DNA from: Neolewinella litorea
GTDB lineage: Bacteria > Bacteroidota > Bacteroidia > Chitinophagales > Saprospiraceae
Assembly (NCBI RefSeq): GCF_004803465.1
Contig: NZ_SRSF01000002.1
Location: forward strand, 496,001 to 560,000
Length of the DNA: 64,000 bases
Direction of reading: 5' to 3'
Every line of letters begins with the position of its first letter. Position 1 is the first letter of the stretch. Shown here one piece after another: positions 17,095-25,878 of the stretch. The notes under the pieces are model-generated. The model made no database searches. It worked only from the letters and a program-made list of their open reading frames with translations, and was not told the DNA's origin. Position numbers and translations under genes: made by a program.

Positions 17095-18327
17095 TTAGAA
17101 GTCGTTGATCGAACGGCCGGTGAAGGACATTACGTTGCGGAATCCGATGTAGGACTTGGTCGTGTCCTGGTATTCGTAGGTGCGGGTGCCATTTTGCAGG
17201 TAGAAGCTGATGTCTTTCCAGCTGCCGCCGCGGATCACCTTGCGCTTGTAGGAGATCGGGTCGTCGTCCTTGGCGTTGTAGCGGATGTCGGGGTTGAAGT
17301 CGTGTACGAAGCTGGTGGCGTTCTCCTGGAAGGCCGTGATGGTCCATTCGGCCACGTTACCGGCCATGTTGTAGAGGCCGTAGTCGTTGGGGTAGTAGGC
17401 GTCGACGGGGACGGTGTAGGAACCGCCGTCGTCGGCGTAGTTACCGCGTCCGGGCTTGAAGTTGGCGAGCAAACAGCCCTTGCTGTTGCGGGCGTAGGGG
17501 CCACCCCAGGGATAGGGAGCGTGCTCCTTGCCACCACGGGCGGCGTACTCGAACTCGTATTCGGTGGGCAGGCGGAACTCCTCGATCAGGGTTTCCTCAT
17601 TGTAGGTGTTCCAAAGGGTGGTGCGCCAGTGGCTGAAAGCGCGGGCCATGTGCCAGTCGATGCCCACTACCGGGTAGTTGTCGTAGGCGGGGTGACTGAA
17701 GTAAACACGGGCCATGGGCTCGTTGTAGGCGTAGGCGAAGTCGCGCACCCAGACGAGCGTATCGGGATAGATGTTGACCGTCTTCTCGGAGATGTAGTCG
17801 GTGATGCCCTGTCCGTCGATGCCGCGGGGGCGGGCCAGCGAGGCTTCGGTCCAGTCTATCTCACTGTAGGTGTACTCGTACAGGTTGGTGTTGATCTGGC
17901 GGCGGCCGGCGTAGGCTTCTTCCAGGTACAGTTCGGCGAGGGTTTCGTCGGAGTAGTCGATGGGGATTTCCCAGTCGATGTTCCCGTCCTCATCCACGTC
18001 GCCCAGGATCACGTGAGCGATCGAGTCGCGCACCCAGTCGATGAACTGCCGGTATTCGTTGTTGGAGATCTCGGTGTCGTCCATGTAGAAGCCGTTGATG
18101 GTCACGGCTTTCGGACGCTGGATGAAGGTTCCGGTGATGTCCTGGTCGCTGTTGCCGACGTGCACGAAGCCCGAGGGGACGTAGACCATGCCGTAGGGTT
18201 GGACGCCCTTCCAGGTGGGGCGATTGAGGGAGCCGACCAGTTCGCCGGTTTCCCGACCGCCGCCGCAGCTGGAAAGGGTGACGGCCAGTATGGCTACGGC
18301 CAGGATAGTTTGTAAGTGCTTTTTCAT
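17095..18327 (-). CDS. gldK: gliding motility/T9SS lipoprotein GldK (PorK) homologue
   Basis: A 410-residue outer-membrane lipoprotein of the type IX secretion ring. It has a lipobox LSSC with Cys21 after a short signal (start MKKHLQTILAV, ATG 18327). The SUMF1/FGE-like fold has RLPTEYEFEYAARGG, NMAGNVAEWT and the closing VIRGGSWKD. It partners with GldN/PorN in the periplasmic ring. The gene upstream encodes a PorP/SprF-like protein, matching the porP-porK order, but downstream come a terminator and queG instead of gldLMN. A box TACCTTTC (complement of 18361-18368) lies 33 bases before the ATG. Confidence 0.88.
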   Translation of the reverse strand: MKKHLQTILAVAILAVTLSSCGGGRETGELVGSLNRPTWKGVQPYGMVYVPSGFVHVGNSDQDITGTFIQRPKAVTINGFYMDDTEISNNEYRQFIDWVRDSIAHVILGDVDEDGNIDWEIPIDYSDETLAELYLEEAYAGRRQINTNLYEYTYSEIDWTEASLARPRGIDGQGITDYISEKTVNIYPDTLVWVRDFAYAYNEPMARVYFSHPAYDNYPVVGIDWHMARAFSHWRTTLWNTYNEETLIEEFRLPTEYEFEYAARGGKEHAPYPWGGPYARNSKGCLLANFKPGRGNYADDGGSYTVPVDAYYPNDYGLYNMAGNVAEWTITAFQENATSFVHDFNPDIRYNAKDDDPISYKRKVIRGGSWKDISFYLQNGTRTYEYQDTTKSYIGFRNVMSFTGRSINDF

Positions 18328-18475
18328 GCGCAAAACCGGAATTTTCCTCGTGCTAGAGGGGAAAGGTATGTAGGGGGGGAACGAAGGGTAAAACATGATT
18401 AGTATCGAAAGGACAACCTGGAATATACATTTAACAAAAGGACCTCATCTAATTGCGTCAAGCCGACAAAGCGCC

Positions 18476-19459
18476 TCATTGTTTGGTTCGGGGGTTGAAA
18501 ATGATCGGGGGCGGTACCCCGGCGCCGATCCGCTGGCGCAGGTTGTATTTCAGGGTAATCTCGTGGCTGCCGCTCTGCACGGTCTGCAGATCGGACAGCG
18601 TAAGGTCGAAGGCGTAGGCCAAAGATAATTTATCGCTGAGGTTCATCCCGGCCATTAGTACAATGGCGTCCGTGGTTTGATTATTGTAACCCCGGTAGGC
18701 GGCCCCGGCGAAAATGTTCTCGTTGTAACGCGCGATGCCGCCTGCGCTGAGCTGGTGCTGCACCCCGTCGCTGACGGCGAAGAGCATGGGCATCACTTCC
18801 CACGACCGCAGCATCTCGAAGCGGCCGCGCAAGTAGGCGTGGTACTGCCGGCCCAGCACGTAGTCCAGTCCTGGAAAGGACAGCGCGCTTTCGGTCAGGT
18901 TGCGCACCGACACGCCGCCCTCGAGCCGTTCGGCCTGGTAGTAGAGGCCGGCCGCCAGTGTAAAGGTGCCGGCGCTTTCGTTGCCCGCGGGGAGCAGGTC
19001 GTCGTTGTGTCGCACGAAATTGGGCTCGGAATAATCGCCGCCGGGCGTACGCAGGGCCGCACCGTCGAGACTCATCTGGTAGTAGCGGCCCGACAGGCCC
19101 ACCGACCATACGGCCGTCGAAGTGACCAGCTGGTAGTTCCACGTAGCGCCGAAACGGTTCAGGCTGCGGGCCCCGAGCTGGTCGCGTTCGGCTTCCACGC
19201 CAAACCCGCTGCTGAGAAAGTATACTGGCAGGTGGGCGCTGATCTGCTGGCCGCGGGGCTGTCCGTCCAGACCGACCCACTGGGTGCGGTAGGTGCCCGT
19301 CACGCTCAGGCTGTTGTCCAGACCGGCATAGCCCGGATTGAACTGCACCGGGTCGAGCCAGAACAGGCTGTACTGCGCCAGTTGCTGCGCCCCGACCGAC
19401 CGGGGGGCCAGCCCGCCCAGCAGCAGAAGGAACACAAAGGGCAACAGCTTGCGGATCAT
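18476..19459 (-). CDS. PorP/SprF family type IX secretion outer-membrane protein
   Basis: A 327-residue beta-barrel protein with a signal peptide (MIRKLLPFVFLLLLGGLAPRSVGAQ) and the family hallmarks AQYSLFWLDPVQFNPGYAGLDNSLSVTGTYR and GAAYRGYNNQTTDAIVLMAGMNL (each only cited here by its key NPGYAG and YRGYN elements). PorP/SprF proteins bind peptidoglycan-attached partners and help secrete or attach T9SS cargo. It starts 6 bases after the stop of the YyaL-type gene and precedes gldK by 148 bases, so the three may be partly co-transcribed. Confidence 0.87.
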   Translation of the reverse strand: MIRKLLPFVFLLLLGGLAPRSVGAQQLAQYSLFWLDPVQFNPGYAGLDNSLSVTGTYRTQWVGLDGQPRGQQISAHLPVYFLSSGFGVEAERDQLGARSLNRFGATWNYQLVTSTAVWSVGLSGRYYQMSLDGAALRTPGGDYSEPNFVRHNDDLLPAGNESAGTFTLAAGLYYQAERLEGGVSVRNLTESALSFPGLDYVLGRQYHAYLRGRFEMLRSWEVMPMLFAVSDGVQHQLSAGGIARYNENIFAGAAYRGYNNQTTDAIVLMAGMNLSDKLSLAYAFDLTLSDLQTVQSGSHEITLKYNLRQRIGAGVPPPIIFNPRTKQ

Positions 19460-19465
19460 GGACGG

Positions 19466-21478
19466 TCAGTTCAATTGGTGGCGCGCGGCCTCGGCAGTAT
19501 CAACGGGCAGACGGCAGCTGCGGTTTTCACAGACGAAGAAGCGTAGGTCCGAAAGGTAACGATTGCGCAACAAGGGAAGGTCATGGCGGTCTTCCTCGGC
19601 GGCCACGATCAGCAAGCCGGGTCGGTAGTCCGACAAGAACGGTCGTGCCGCAGCCCGCGCCCCCGGACCGGTGATCACCAGTTCGCGCCCGGGCTGCTGC
19701 AGCAGCAGAGCGGTGAGCCCCCACCCCGCGAAACTGCTGGGATACCGACTGACCGCGCCGCCGATCGCCGTCAGCATCTTCTCGGCCCGCGCGGTGTAGC
19801 GCTCCACTTCGGTGAGCCGGCCCAGGCGGTACAGGTTGTGCGCCATCTGTGAGTTGCCGCTCGGCAGGGCGTTGTCGTAGAAATCCTGGGTCGCCACGGG
19901 CAATTCGCTGTCTTGGGGCGGGCGCAGGTAGAACATGGTGTCCGATTCGTCGGAGAAGGTTTCCAGCACGTGATCGACCAGTTCTCGCGCGTCGGTCAGG
20001 GCGTAGTCCAGGTCGAAAGTTACCTCGCTAAGGTCCAGGGCGGCGGCGGCCAGGGCGGCGTAGTCGTCGAGGAAGGCCGGCGCGCCCAGCCGCCCGCGGG
20101 TGCGGTTGCGGTACCAGCGGCCTTCGTGTTGCAGCTGCCGGCGCAGGCTCTCGTAGAGCTCGCGGGCCAGGGTCAGGTAGCGGTCCTCACCGGTGGCGCG
20201 GAAACACCACGTCCACCCGGAAACCAACAGGGCGTTCCACTGGAGCAGCAGCTTGTCGTCGGCCCCGGGCGGGATGCGCAGGCGACGGGCCTCGGCGAGT
20301 TGGCGGCGCGCCGCGGCGATTTTGGCTACGGCTACGTCCGGACTAAGCCCGGTCACCGACGGCAGCGGCCCGGGGCGGTACGGAATGTTGGTATGCTCCT
20401 CTTCCCAGTTGCCCGCTCGGGTGATGCCGTAGAAGTCGGCCACCAGCTCCACGTCCTCGGGGGGCAGCAGCGCTTCCAGTTCCTCGTAGCGCCAGGTGTA
20501 ATACTTGCCTTCCACGCCTTCGCTGTCGGCGTCGAGGGCCGCGCGGTAGCCGCCCTCGGGCAGGGCCATCTCCGCTTCGAGCCAGTCGGTGGTCTCCTCG
20601 ATGGCTTGCACGTAGCGGGGATCGGGCGTGACCATCTGCAGTTTGCCCAGCAGGCGCAGGAGCAGGGCATTGTCGTACAGCATCTTCTCGAAGTGCGGCA
20701 CCCGCCAGTGGGCATCGACGGTGTAGCGGCTGAATCCACCGCCGATCTGATCGTAAATTCCTCCGGCCAGCATGGCCCGCATACCGTGGCCGGCGTGGTA
20801 GATGTCCTGGTTGTTGCCGGTCATCAGGCCGTTGGCCAGCAGAAGCTCCAGGGCCTGGCTCATGGGGAATTTCGGTGCGCCCCCGAATCCGCCGCGCGCC
20901 CCGTCGTAGGCCGCGCGCAGTTGTTCCATCATGGCCCGGCTGCCGTCCTCCTGCTTTGTTTCGATACCGAGCAGGCGGTCGCGGCCGCCGCTGATGTTGT
21001 CCACCAGACGCTGGGCCTGTTCCTCCAGACTGGCGCGGTCGTCGGTGAAGGTCTGCGCGATGTGCCGGAGCAGTTGGGTCCACGACGGGCGGTTGTATTT
21101 CGGTTCCGGCGGGTAGTAGGTTCCGGCGAAGAAGGGCCGGGCGTCGGGCAACAGGAAGGCGTTGAGGGGCCACCCCCCTCCCCCGCTGATGGCTTGGCAG
21201 GCGTCCATGTACACCTGGTCGACGTCGGGCCGCTCTTCCCGGTCTACTTTGATGCAGACGAAGTGTTCGTTCATCACCTTCGCGGTGGCTTCCACCTCAA
21301 AGCTTTCCCGCTCCATTACGTGGCACCAGTGGCAGGTGGAGTACCCGATACTGACAATGATGGGTTTGTCTTCCCGCCGGGCGCGCTCCAGGGCTTCTTC
21401 GCCCCAGGGGTACCAGTCGACGGGATTATGGGCGTGCTGGAGGAGGTAGGGGCTGGTCTCGTGCTGGAGTCGGTTCAT
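19466..21478 (-). CDS. YyaL/DUF255 thioredoxin-domain protein
   Basis: A 670-residue soluble protein of the YyaL/SPATA20 family. An N-terminal thioredoxin-like DUF255 domain has [15 protein letters not shown] (Cys49 and Cys52) and a [10 protein letters not shown] segment. It is followed by an (alpha/alpha)6-barrel similar to N-acylglucosamine epimerases ([14 protein letters not shown]). ATG 21478 gives the standard start [22 protein letters not shown] (first 20 residues typical). Function is unsettled in all organisms. The stop is 6 bases from the PorP-like start. Confidence 0.88.
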   Translation of the reverse strand: MNRLQHETSPYLLQHAHNPVDWYPWGEEALERARREDKPIIVSIGYSTCHWCHVMERESFEVEATAKVMNEHFVCIKVDREERPDVDQVYMDACQAISGGGGWPLNAFLLPDARPFFAGTYYPPEPKYNRPSWTQLLRHIAQTFTDDRASLEEQAQRLVDNISGGRDRLLGIETKQEDGSRAMMEQLRAAYDGARGGFGGAPKFPMSQALELLLANGLMTGNNQDIYHAGHGMRAMLAGGIYDQIGGGFSRYTVDAHWRVPHFEKMLYDNALLLRLLGKLQMVTPDPRYVQAIEETTDWLEAEMALPEGGYRAALDADSEGVEGKYYTWRYEELEALLPPEDVELVADFYGITRAGNWEEEHTNIPYRPGPLPSVTGLSPDVAVAKIAAARRQLAEARRLRIPPGADDKLLLQWNALLVSGWTWCFRATGEDRYLTLARELYESLRRQLQHEGRWYRNRTRGRLGAPAFLDDYAALAAAALDLSEVTFDLDYALTDARELVDHVLETFSDESDTMFYLRPPQDSELPVATQDFYDNALPSGNSQMAHNLYRLGRLTEVERYTARAEKMLTAIGGAVSRYPSSFAGWGLTALLLQQPGRELVITGPGARAAARPFLSDYRPGLLIVAAEEDRHDLPLLRNRYLSDLRFFVCENRSCRLPVDTAEAARHQLN

Positions 21479-21537
21479 GGGCGGTGCTTTGGCAGTTATA
21501 AACGCGGCGCGCGCGCAGGGTTCGCCCATTTGCCGTA

Positions 21538-22179
21538 TCACTCGATCTGTATCGGCGGCCGGCAGTCTTCCGTCCGCTGGTTCCACCCGTCGGGATGGTA
21601 GGTCCAGCAGTTGCCATAGACGCTGCAGTAACAGATATCTACCCGGACGTGGTCCATAAAGCGGGTGACGGCGCCAAAGTCGGTACGGCGCAGGTCGAAC
21701 TCCAGGGTGAACAGTCCTACGTCGGCGTCGACGGGCAGGATCCCTTCCACCATGGTATTGCTCAGGACCTGCGTAGCGGCCATTGCCGGGTGCGTGCGCT
21801 GGATCACGGTCGCCAGCGAATCGGCGCGCACCGCCTCCCCATCCAGGGTGATGGTCAGATTACTCAGCAGGGCCGGGCCCACGCCGGTATTGACCACGTT
21901 ATAGGTGACCCGCACGGCCGTGTCGCGCCGCAGTTCGAATCGCTTGTTGGAGGTGACGTAAGGAAGCACGCTGGCCGATTGCTGGGCGACCATAAGCGAT
22001 TGCTGCTCCTTCAGAATGCGGGTCTCCTGAATGGCCACCAGGGTGCCGATGAGGCTGATGGCCAGTGCAATGAGTGCGATAACATCCGAGCGGTCCAGGG
22101 CGGGGCGGCGGGGCGCAGGTTCGGGGGGCGGTGGCCCGGCGGGCTCCACCGGTGGCGGCGGGGGGGCGGGGGTATCCAT
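21538..22179 (-). CDS. single-span membrane protein with proline-rich N-terminus, unknown function
   Basis: A 213-residue protein: a proline-rich N-terminus ([18 protein letters not shown]), then one membrane helix at about residues 34-51 ([18 protein letters not shown]), then an extracytoplasmic beta-rich part with [21 protein letters not shown] and a cysteine-containing tail ([10 protein letters not shown]). The NTGVGPA element recalls proteins with a domain that often follows a membrane anchor, but no named family is assigned. ATG 22179 is supported by a promoter box 4 bases upstream. Confidence 0.72.
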   Translation of the reverse strand: MDTPAPPPPPVEPAGPPPPEPAPRRPALDRSDVIALIALAISLIGTLVAIQETRILKEQQSLMVAQQSASVLPYVTSNKRFELRRDTAVRVTYNVVNTGVGPALLSNLTITLDGEAVRADSLATVIQRTHPAMAATQVLSNTMVEGILPVDADVGLFTLEFDLRRTDFGAVTRFMDHVRVDICYCSVYGNCWTYHPDGWNQRTEDCRPPIQIE

Positions 22180-22183
22180 ACCG

Positions 22184-22191
22184 CAAATATA
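22184..22191 (-). promoter_or_regulatory. putative -7 box TATATTTG of the proline-rich membrane protein gene
   Basis: Read on the minus strand, TATATTTG is an exact TAnnTTTG match ending 4 bases before the ATG at 22179. Confidence 0.6.
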
Positions 22192-22312
22192 TAGGACCCG
22201 GCAAGCGGCTACCCGTGTCTCTTTTCCCGTAAGCCGGCCCGCACCTTCCACGCGCTCTTCCCCGCCAGACGCGGGCTTTCCGGGCACATCGGCCGGGTTT
22301 CTTACCTTGGCT

Positions 22313-22320
22313 AGCGAGCC
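22313..22320 (+). promoter_or_regulatory. putative -7 box TACCTTGG of the NTF2-like gene
   Basis: TACCTTGG fits TAnnTTTG with one mismatch and lies 16 bases before the ATG at 22337, giving a short leader. Confidence 0.4.
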
Positions 22321-22336
22321 TGATAACTGTATAAAT

Positions 22337-22723
22337 ATGCCCGAGCAAACCCCCGACCAAGTATTCGATGCCTTCCGCCACAGCACTTTGGTAGGCGACG
22401 ATCGCTGGCAGCAGCTGCTGACGGAAAAGGTAACTTTTATCGGCCCCCTTTCGGTCGCTACCGGTCGCGCCCAGTTCATCGAGAACCGGGCCCCCTTCTA
22501 CGCATCGGTGCGCGGCGGCGAACTGCACCGGCGAGTAGTCGACGGTCACACCGTCATCACCCAGGTAACGGTCCGCATCGCCGCCCCGGGAGGTGGCGAA
22601 CTCCCCCTTGACATCTGCGAGTGGTACAAGATCCGCGACGGCAAGGTAGCCGCCCTGCAAGTCTACTATGACACCGCCGCCCTGCGCACGCAAATGGAAG
22701 CGGAGCGGCGCCACGAATCCTAA
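22337..22723 (+). CDS. NTF2-like (SnoaL) protein, cytoplasmic
   Basis: A 128-residue single-domain protein without a signal peptide. It begins MPEQTPDQVFDAFRH and shows the cone-fold pattern FIENRAPFYASV, then the strands VVDGHTVITQVTVRIAA and ICEWYKIRDGKVAALQVYYD. The motif WYKIRDGKV-LQVYYD is typical of SnoaL-like proteins (cyclases, isomerases or ligand binders). The substrate cannot be inferred. It is divergent from the proline-rich membrane protein gene. Confidence 0.78.
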   Translation: MPEQTPDQVFDAFRHSTLVGDDRWQQLLTEKVTFIGPLSVATGRAQFIENRAPFYASVRGGELHRRVVDGHTVITQVTVRIAAPGGGELPLDICEWYKIRDGKVAALQVYYDTAALRTQMEAERRHES

Positions 22724-22807
22724 CCCCCGGTTGCGGAGCCCGCCACAGGCCCCCGGAACCGAAAATCAACGAACAGATCCCCCCTAAAGGCACTTCCATT
22801 TTCCGAT

Positions 22808-24133
22808 ATGGATTATACACCTTTCGTGCACCTGGCTACCTCCCTCGGTTTGGGCCTGTTGGTCGGCCTGCAACGTGAACGCGCCAACTCGGAACTGGCG
22901 GGCATCCGCACTTTTCCCCTCATCACCCTGACCGGCACCCTTTGCGGCCTCTTCGCCGAGCATCTGCATACCGCCTGGATCGTGGTCGCCGGATTGCTGG
23001 CGGTGAGCCTGCTGGTGGTGGCCGCCAACATCGTACGCGGGGAAAGCCTGGAAGAGGACGACGCCGGCGTAGGACAGACCACCGAAATTGCCATCCTTCT
23101 CATGTTCCTGGTCGGAGCCTTCTTGCCCATCGGACCCACCGCCGTGGCGGTCACTACCGGAGCCGGTGTGGCCATCCTGCTTTCGCTGAAGCGCACCCTG
23201 CACTACGTTTCCGGCAGCATGACCCGCGAGGACGTCCGCGCCATTATGCAACTGGCCGCGATTGCCTTCATCATCCTGCCGCTGTTGCCGGACGCGAACT
23301 ATGGCCCCTACGACGTGCTGAATCCGCGGGAAATCTGGACCATGGTGGTACTGATCGTCGGGTTGAGCGTGACGGCCTACTTCATCTACAAGTGGGCGGG
23401 CAAGAGCGTCGGCACCATTGCCGGAGGCATACTCGGCGGACTCATCTCCAGTACGGCTACGACCGTGACCTACGCCAAGCGCACCTCGGGGGCCGAGGGG
23501 GCCGGACGACTGGCCGCACTCGTGATTTTTATCGCCTCCACCATCTCCTTCGTGCGGGTGCTGATCGAGGTCAGCGTGGTCATTCCCGGGCGCATCGGGG
23601 TGATTGGTCCGCCGATCGCGGCCATGATCCTGTTCATGGCCCTGCTGTGCCTGGGCCTTTACCTGTTCAACAACGAGAAGGATGATGAGGAGCTGCCCGA
23701 CCCCGACAACCCCGCGCAGTTAAAGGCCGCCCTCATCTTCGGCGCGCTTTACGCCGTAATCATCTTCGCGGTGGCCGTGGCCAAGGATTACTTCGGGCAG
23801 GAGGGCCTGTACGTGGTGTCGGTCATCAGCGGGCTCACCGACGTGGACGCCATCACCCTCAGCCTGAGCAATACCATCAAGGACGGCGGCCTTACGGCGG
23901 AACGCGGGTGGTCGCTCATCCTCATCGCGGCCCTGTCCAACATGATCTTCAAGGCCGGCATGGCCGTGGTCCTGGGCTCGCGCAGCCTGGCCAAATACAT
24001 CATCGGAGCTACCGTGCTCACTTTGGTCGCCGGGGCGCTGGTGCTGTGGCTGTGGCCGGAAAGCTGGGCCATCGGCAGCCTCACTGAGGTCACGGGTGCG
24101 GGTACCGGATCGGGTACCCCCGAAAGCGAATAG
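22808..24133 (+). CDS. MgtC/SapB-DUF4010 family membrane protein
   Basis: A 441-residue inner-membrane protein with about twelve hydrophobic segments. The N-terminal MgtC-like domain opens with LGLGLLVGLQRERANSELAG, including the GLQRE signature. The C-terminal DUF4010 half includes SGLTDVDAITLSLS and NMIFKAGMAVVLG. MgtC proteins modulate Mg2+ homeostasis or other ATPases. For DUF4010 fusions the role is unknown and a transporter function is only inferred. The acidic tail (TGSGTPESE) is cytoplasmic or disordered. Confidence 0.86.
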   Translation: MDYTPFVHLATSLGLGLLVGLQRERANSELAGIRTFPLITLTGTLCGLFAEHLHTAWIVVAGLLAVSLLVVAANIVRGESLEEDDAGVGQTTEIAILLMFLVGAFLPIGPTAVAVTTGAGVAILLSLKRTLHYVSGSMTREDVRAIMQLAAIAFIILPLLPDANYGPYDVLNPREIWTMVVLIVGLSVTAYFIYKWAGKSVGTIAGGILGGLISSTATTVTYAKRTSGAEGAGRLAALVIFIASTISFVRVLIEVSVVIPGRIGVIGPPIAAMILFMALLCLGLYLFNNEKDDEELPDPDNPAQLKAALIFGALYAVIIFAVAVAKDYFGQEGLYVVSVISGLTDVDAITLSLSNTIKDGGLTAERGWSLILIAALSNMIFKAGMAVVLGSRSLAKYIIGATVLTLVAGALVLWLWPESWAIGSLTEVTGAGTGSGTPESE

Positions 24134-24151
24134 GCCGGGTTCGCGGGTTCC

Positions 24152-25021
24152 TTACTCTAGAGCCGCACGTCCACTCGACAGCCGGCGGGGCACGCAACCG
24201 TCGGGCAGGGCCCACGGGCGAATCGGTTCGAGGGGCATCCGGTGCAGGAAGGGTACCGTCAGTTCGTCCGGATCACGCCAGGCGGGTAGACCGATGGTGA
24301 TCTCTTCCTGCGGAACATCCAGGCACCGTGTACCGTGCAGCCAATCCCAGAAGGGAAGTACCACCCCGAAGTTGGAATTGAACTCCTGCTCCACGATGCT
24401 GTGGTGAATACCGTGGGCGCGGGGCGTGATCAGGACGCGGGCCAGCTGGCGCTCCACCGTGGTGGGAAGCCGCAGGTTACTGTGGTGAAAGGCCGTACAC
24501 CCCTCGAAGATGGCCTCGTAGCCGAGCACCAGGCGCGAAGGTGCGCCGATCAGCGCGATCATGCCGCCCCGGAAAATAATCGAGAATACCTGTTCGCCCA
24601 GGTGGAAGCGGAAACCCGTGGTCACGTCCATATCCAGATCGCTGTGGTGTACCCGGTGCATGCGGTACAGTAGTGGCACCCGGTGGGTGAGTACGTGCCA
24701 GCAGTAATTCGTGTAGTCAAGCAACAGAAAGGCGGCAGCGGTACGCGCCCACGGGGGCAGTCCCAGCCAGTGTACCAGTCCGAAGCGGCGGCGTTCGCTC
24801 CAGTCGCCCGCGTACACCATGGCCGGCAGCAGCGCGGCCCGCACCACCGCAAATCCGGTGGCCGCCACCGCGGTGTTCGTCAGCGAGCGCTTGACCTTGG
24901 AGTGGTGCTGCTCGCGCAGGGTCAGCACCTCTTCCAGTAAATACAATCCCACCACCACTCCCGCCAGCACGGGAAAGGCCTTGCGATCAAACCAGGGAAA
25001 GAAAAACCGAAACCGAGGCAT
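24152..25021 (-). CDS. sterol desaturase/fatty acid hydroxylase superfamily protein
   Basis: A 289-residue integral membrane di-iron protein. The histidine clusters HVLTH, HRVHH and HGIHH, plus FHHSNLRLP, match the eight-histidine pattern of the superfamily, with three or four membrane helices around them. Members hydroxylate or desaturate lipids (sterols, fatty acids, carotenoids); the substrate is unknown. I chose ATG 25021 (MPRFRFFFPWFDRKAF) because a TACTTTTG box ends 4 bases upstream. Longer starts would run into the hairpin-repeat cluster. Confidence 0.87.
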   Translation of the reverse strand: MPRFRFFFPWFDRKAFPVLAGVVVGLYLLEEVLTLREQHHSKVKRSLTNTAVAATGFAVVRAALLPAMVYAGDWSERRRFGLVHWLGLPPWARTAAAFLLLDYTNYCWHVLTHRVPLLYRMHRVHHSDLDMDVTTGFRFHLGEQVFSIIFRGGMIALIGAPSRLVLGYEAIFEGCTAFHHSNLRLPTTVERQLARVLITPRAHGIHHSIVEQEFNSNFGVVLPFWDWLHGTRCLDVPQEEITIGLPAWRDPDELTVPFLHRMPLEPIRPWALPDGCVPRRLSSGRAALE

Positions 25022-25025
25022 TCCC

Positions 25026-25033
25026 CAAAAGTA
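25026..25033 (-). promoter_or_regulatory. putative -7 box TACTTTTG of the sterol-desaturase-like gene
   Basis: On the minus strand TACTTTTG matches TAnnTTTG exactly, 4 bases before the ATG at 25021. The hairpin-repeat cluster begins just upstream. Confidence 0.6.
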
Positions 25034-25049
25034 CAACGCGGCGTCCCCA

Positions 25050-25262
25050 TTTGGATCGCGACTTCCCTCTCGGTTCGCGACATCCCTCTCGGTTCGCGAC
25101 ATCCTGTCGCGTAGCGGATCGCGACTTCCCTATCGGTTCGCGACATCCAGTCGCGCAGTGGTTCCCGACATCCTGTCGCGTAATGGATCGCGACTTCCAG
25201 TCGCGCAGCACAACGTGGCCTCCGGCCGCGGCAAAGCAAAACGCGGCCTCCAGCCGCGCCAA
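25050..25262. repeat. cluster of nine short hairpin-forming repeats (cluster 1)
   Basis: Nine consecutive units of about 19 or 25 bases begin GGWTCGCGACWTCC. The longer ones continue into RTCGCG, forming hairpins such as CGCGACTTCCAGTCGCG. The last two units keep the TCC loop but swap the stem to the CGCGGC/GCCGCG type. The cluster fills the gap between divergent genes and may influence the minus-strand promoter at 25026. It resembles REP-type elements. No spacers and no cas genes are present, so it is not a CRISPR array. Confidence 0.75.
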
Positions 25263-25324
25263 TCCCAGTAAAACCTACCACCAACCAAAAATTCCCCCGT
25301 CCTTAGCCAAAACCCTCCCCCAGT

Positions 25325-25798
25325 ATGCGTCCTCTCCCCACTATCTGCTTCTTCCTTATCACCCTTTTAGGCACCACCATACTCGCCGCCCAGTCTCCCA
25401 TCCCCGCCTACGCCCCATCCGATACTGCCCTGCACCGGGCCATCCTGGAGATGGACCGGCGGTACTTCGACGCCTACAACGACTGCGACATGGAGACCCA
25501 GGCGGCCATTTACGCCGACGACCTGGAGTTCTACCACGATAGGGGCGGATTGTCGACCTCCAAGGCAGAAATCCTCCAGGGAATTGAAGCGAACATCTGC
25601 GGCAAGGTCCGCCGAATCCTGCTGCCGGAGACCGTGGAGGTTCACCCCATACCCGGTTTCGGGGCCATCGAGATCGGCTACCACCGCTTCGAGAACGCCG
25701 CCGAGCCCGACGCCCCCTCCATCCCCAGCCGCTTCATCACGGTATGGCGGCGCGACGGCGACCGCTGGCGCATGGCGCGGGTCATCAGTCTCCACTAA
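25325..25798 (+). CDS. secreted NTF2-like (DUF4440) protein
   Basis: A 157-residue protein with a signal peptide (MRPLPTICFFLITLLGTTILAAQ) and one DUF4440 domain. It has RYFDAYNDCDMETQAAIYADDLEFYHD, of which DAYNDCDMETQAAIYADDLE is the characteristic part, and the ending RFITVWRRDGDRWRMARVIS. It is likely periplasmic. It is the third NTF2-like protein of the window. The B1 metallo-beta-lactamase gene follows 80 bases later with its own promoter box. The function is unknown. Confidence 0.82.
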   Translation: MRPLPTICFFLITLLGTTILAAQSPIPAYAPSDTALHRAILEMDRRYFDAYNDCDMETQAAIYADDLEFYHDRGGLSTSKAEILQGIEANICGKVRRILLPETVEVHPIPGFGAIEIGYHRFENAAEPDAPSIPSRFITVWRRDGDRWRMARVISLH

Positions 25799-25864
25799 CT
25801 GCATCCGGCGGCGCGCGGGTTCCGCGTGACGCCGGAAATCCCGCCCGCGGGCGGGCCCCTCCCC

Positions 25865-25872
25865 TATCTTTG
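25865..25872 (+). promoter_or_regulatory. putative -7 box TATCTTTG of the metallo-beta-lactamase gene
   Basis: TATCTTTG is an exact TAnnTTTG match ending 6 bases before ATG 25879, predicting a leaderless or near-leaderless transcript. Confidence 0.6.
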
Positions 25873-25878
25873 GTGCCC

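Noticed and set aside
25050-25262. CRISPR array
   Set aside because: The units are 19-25 bases with no unique spacers, they are palindromic, and no cas genes are in the window.
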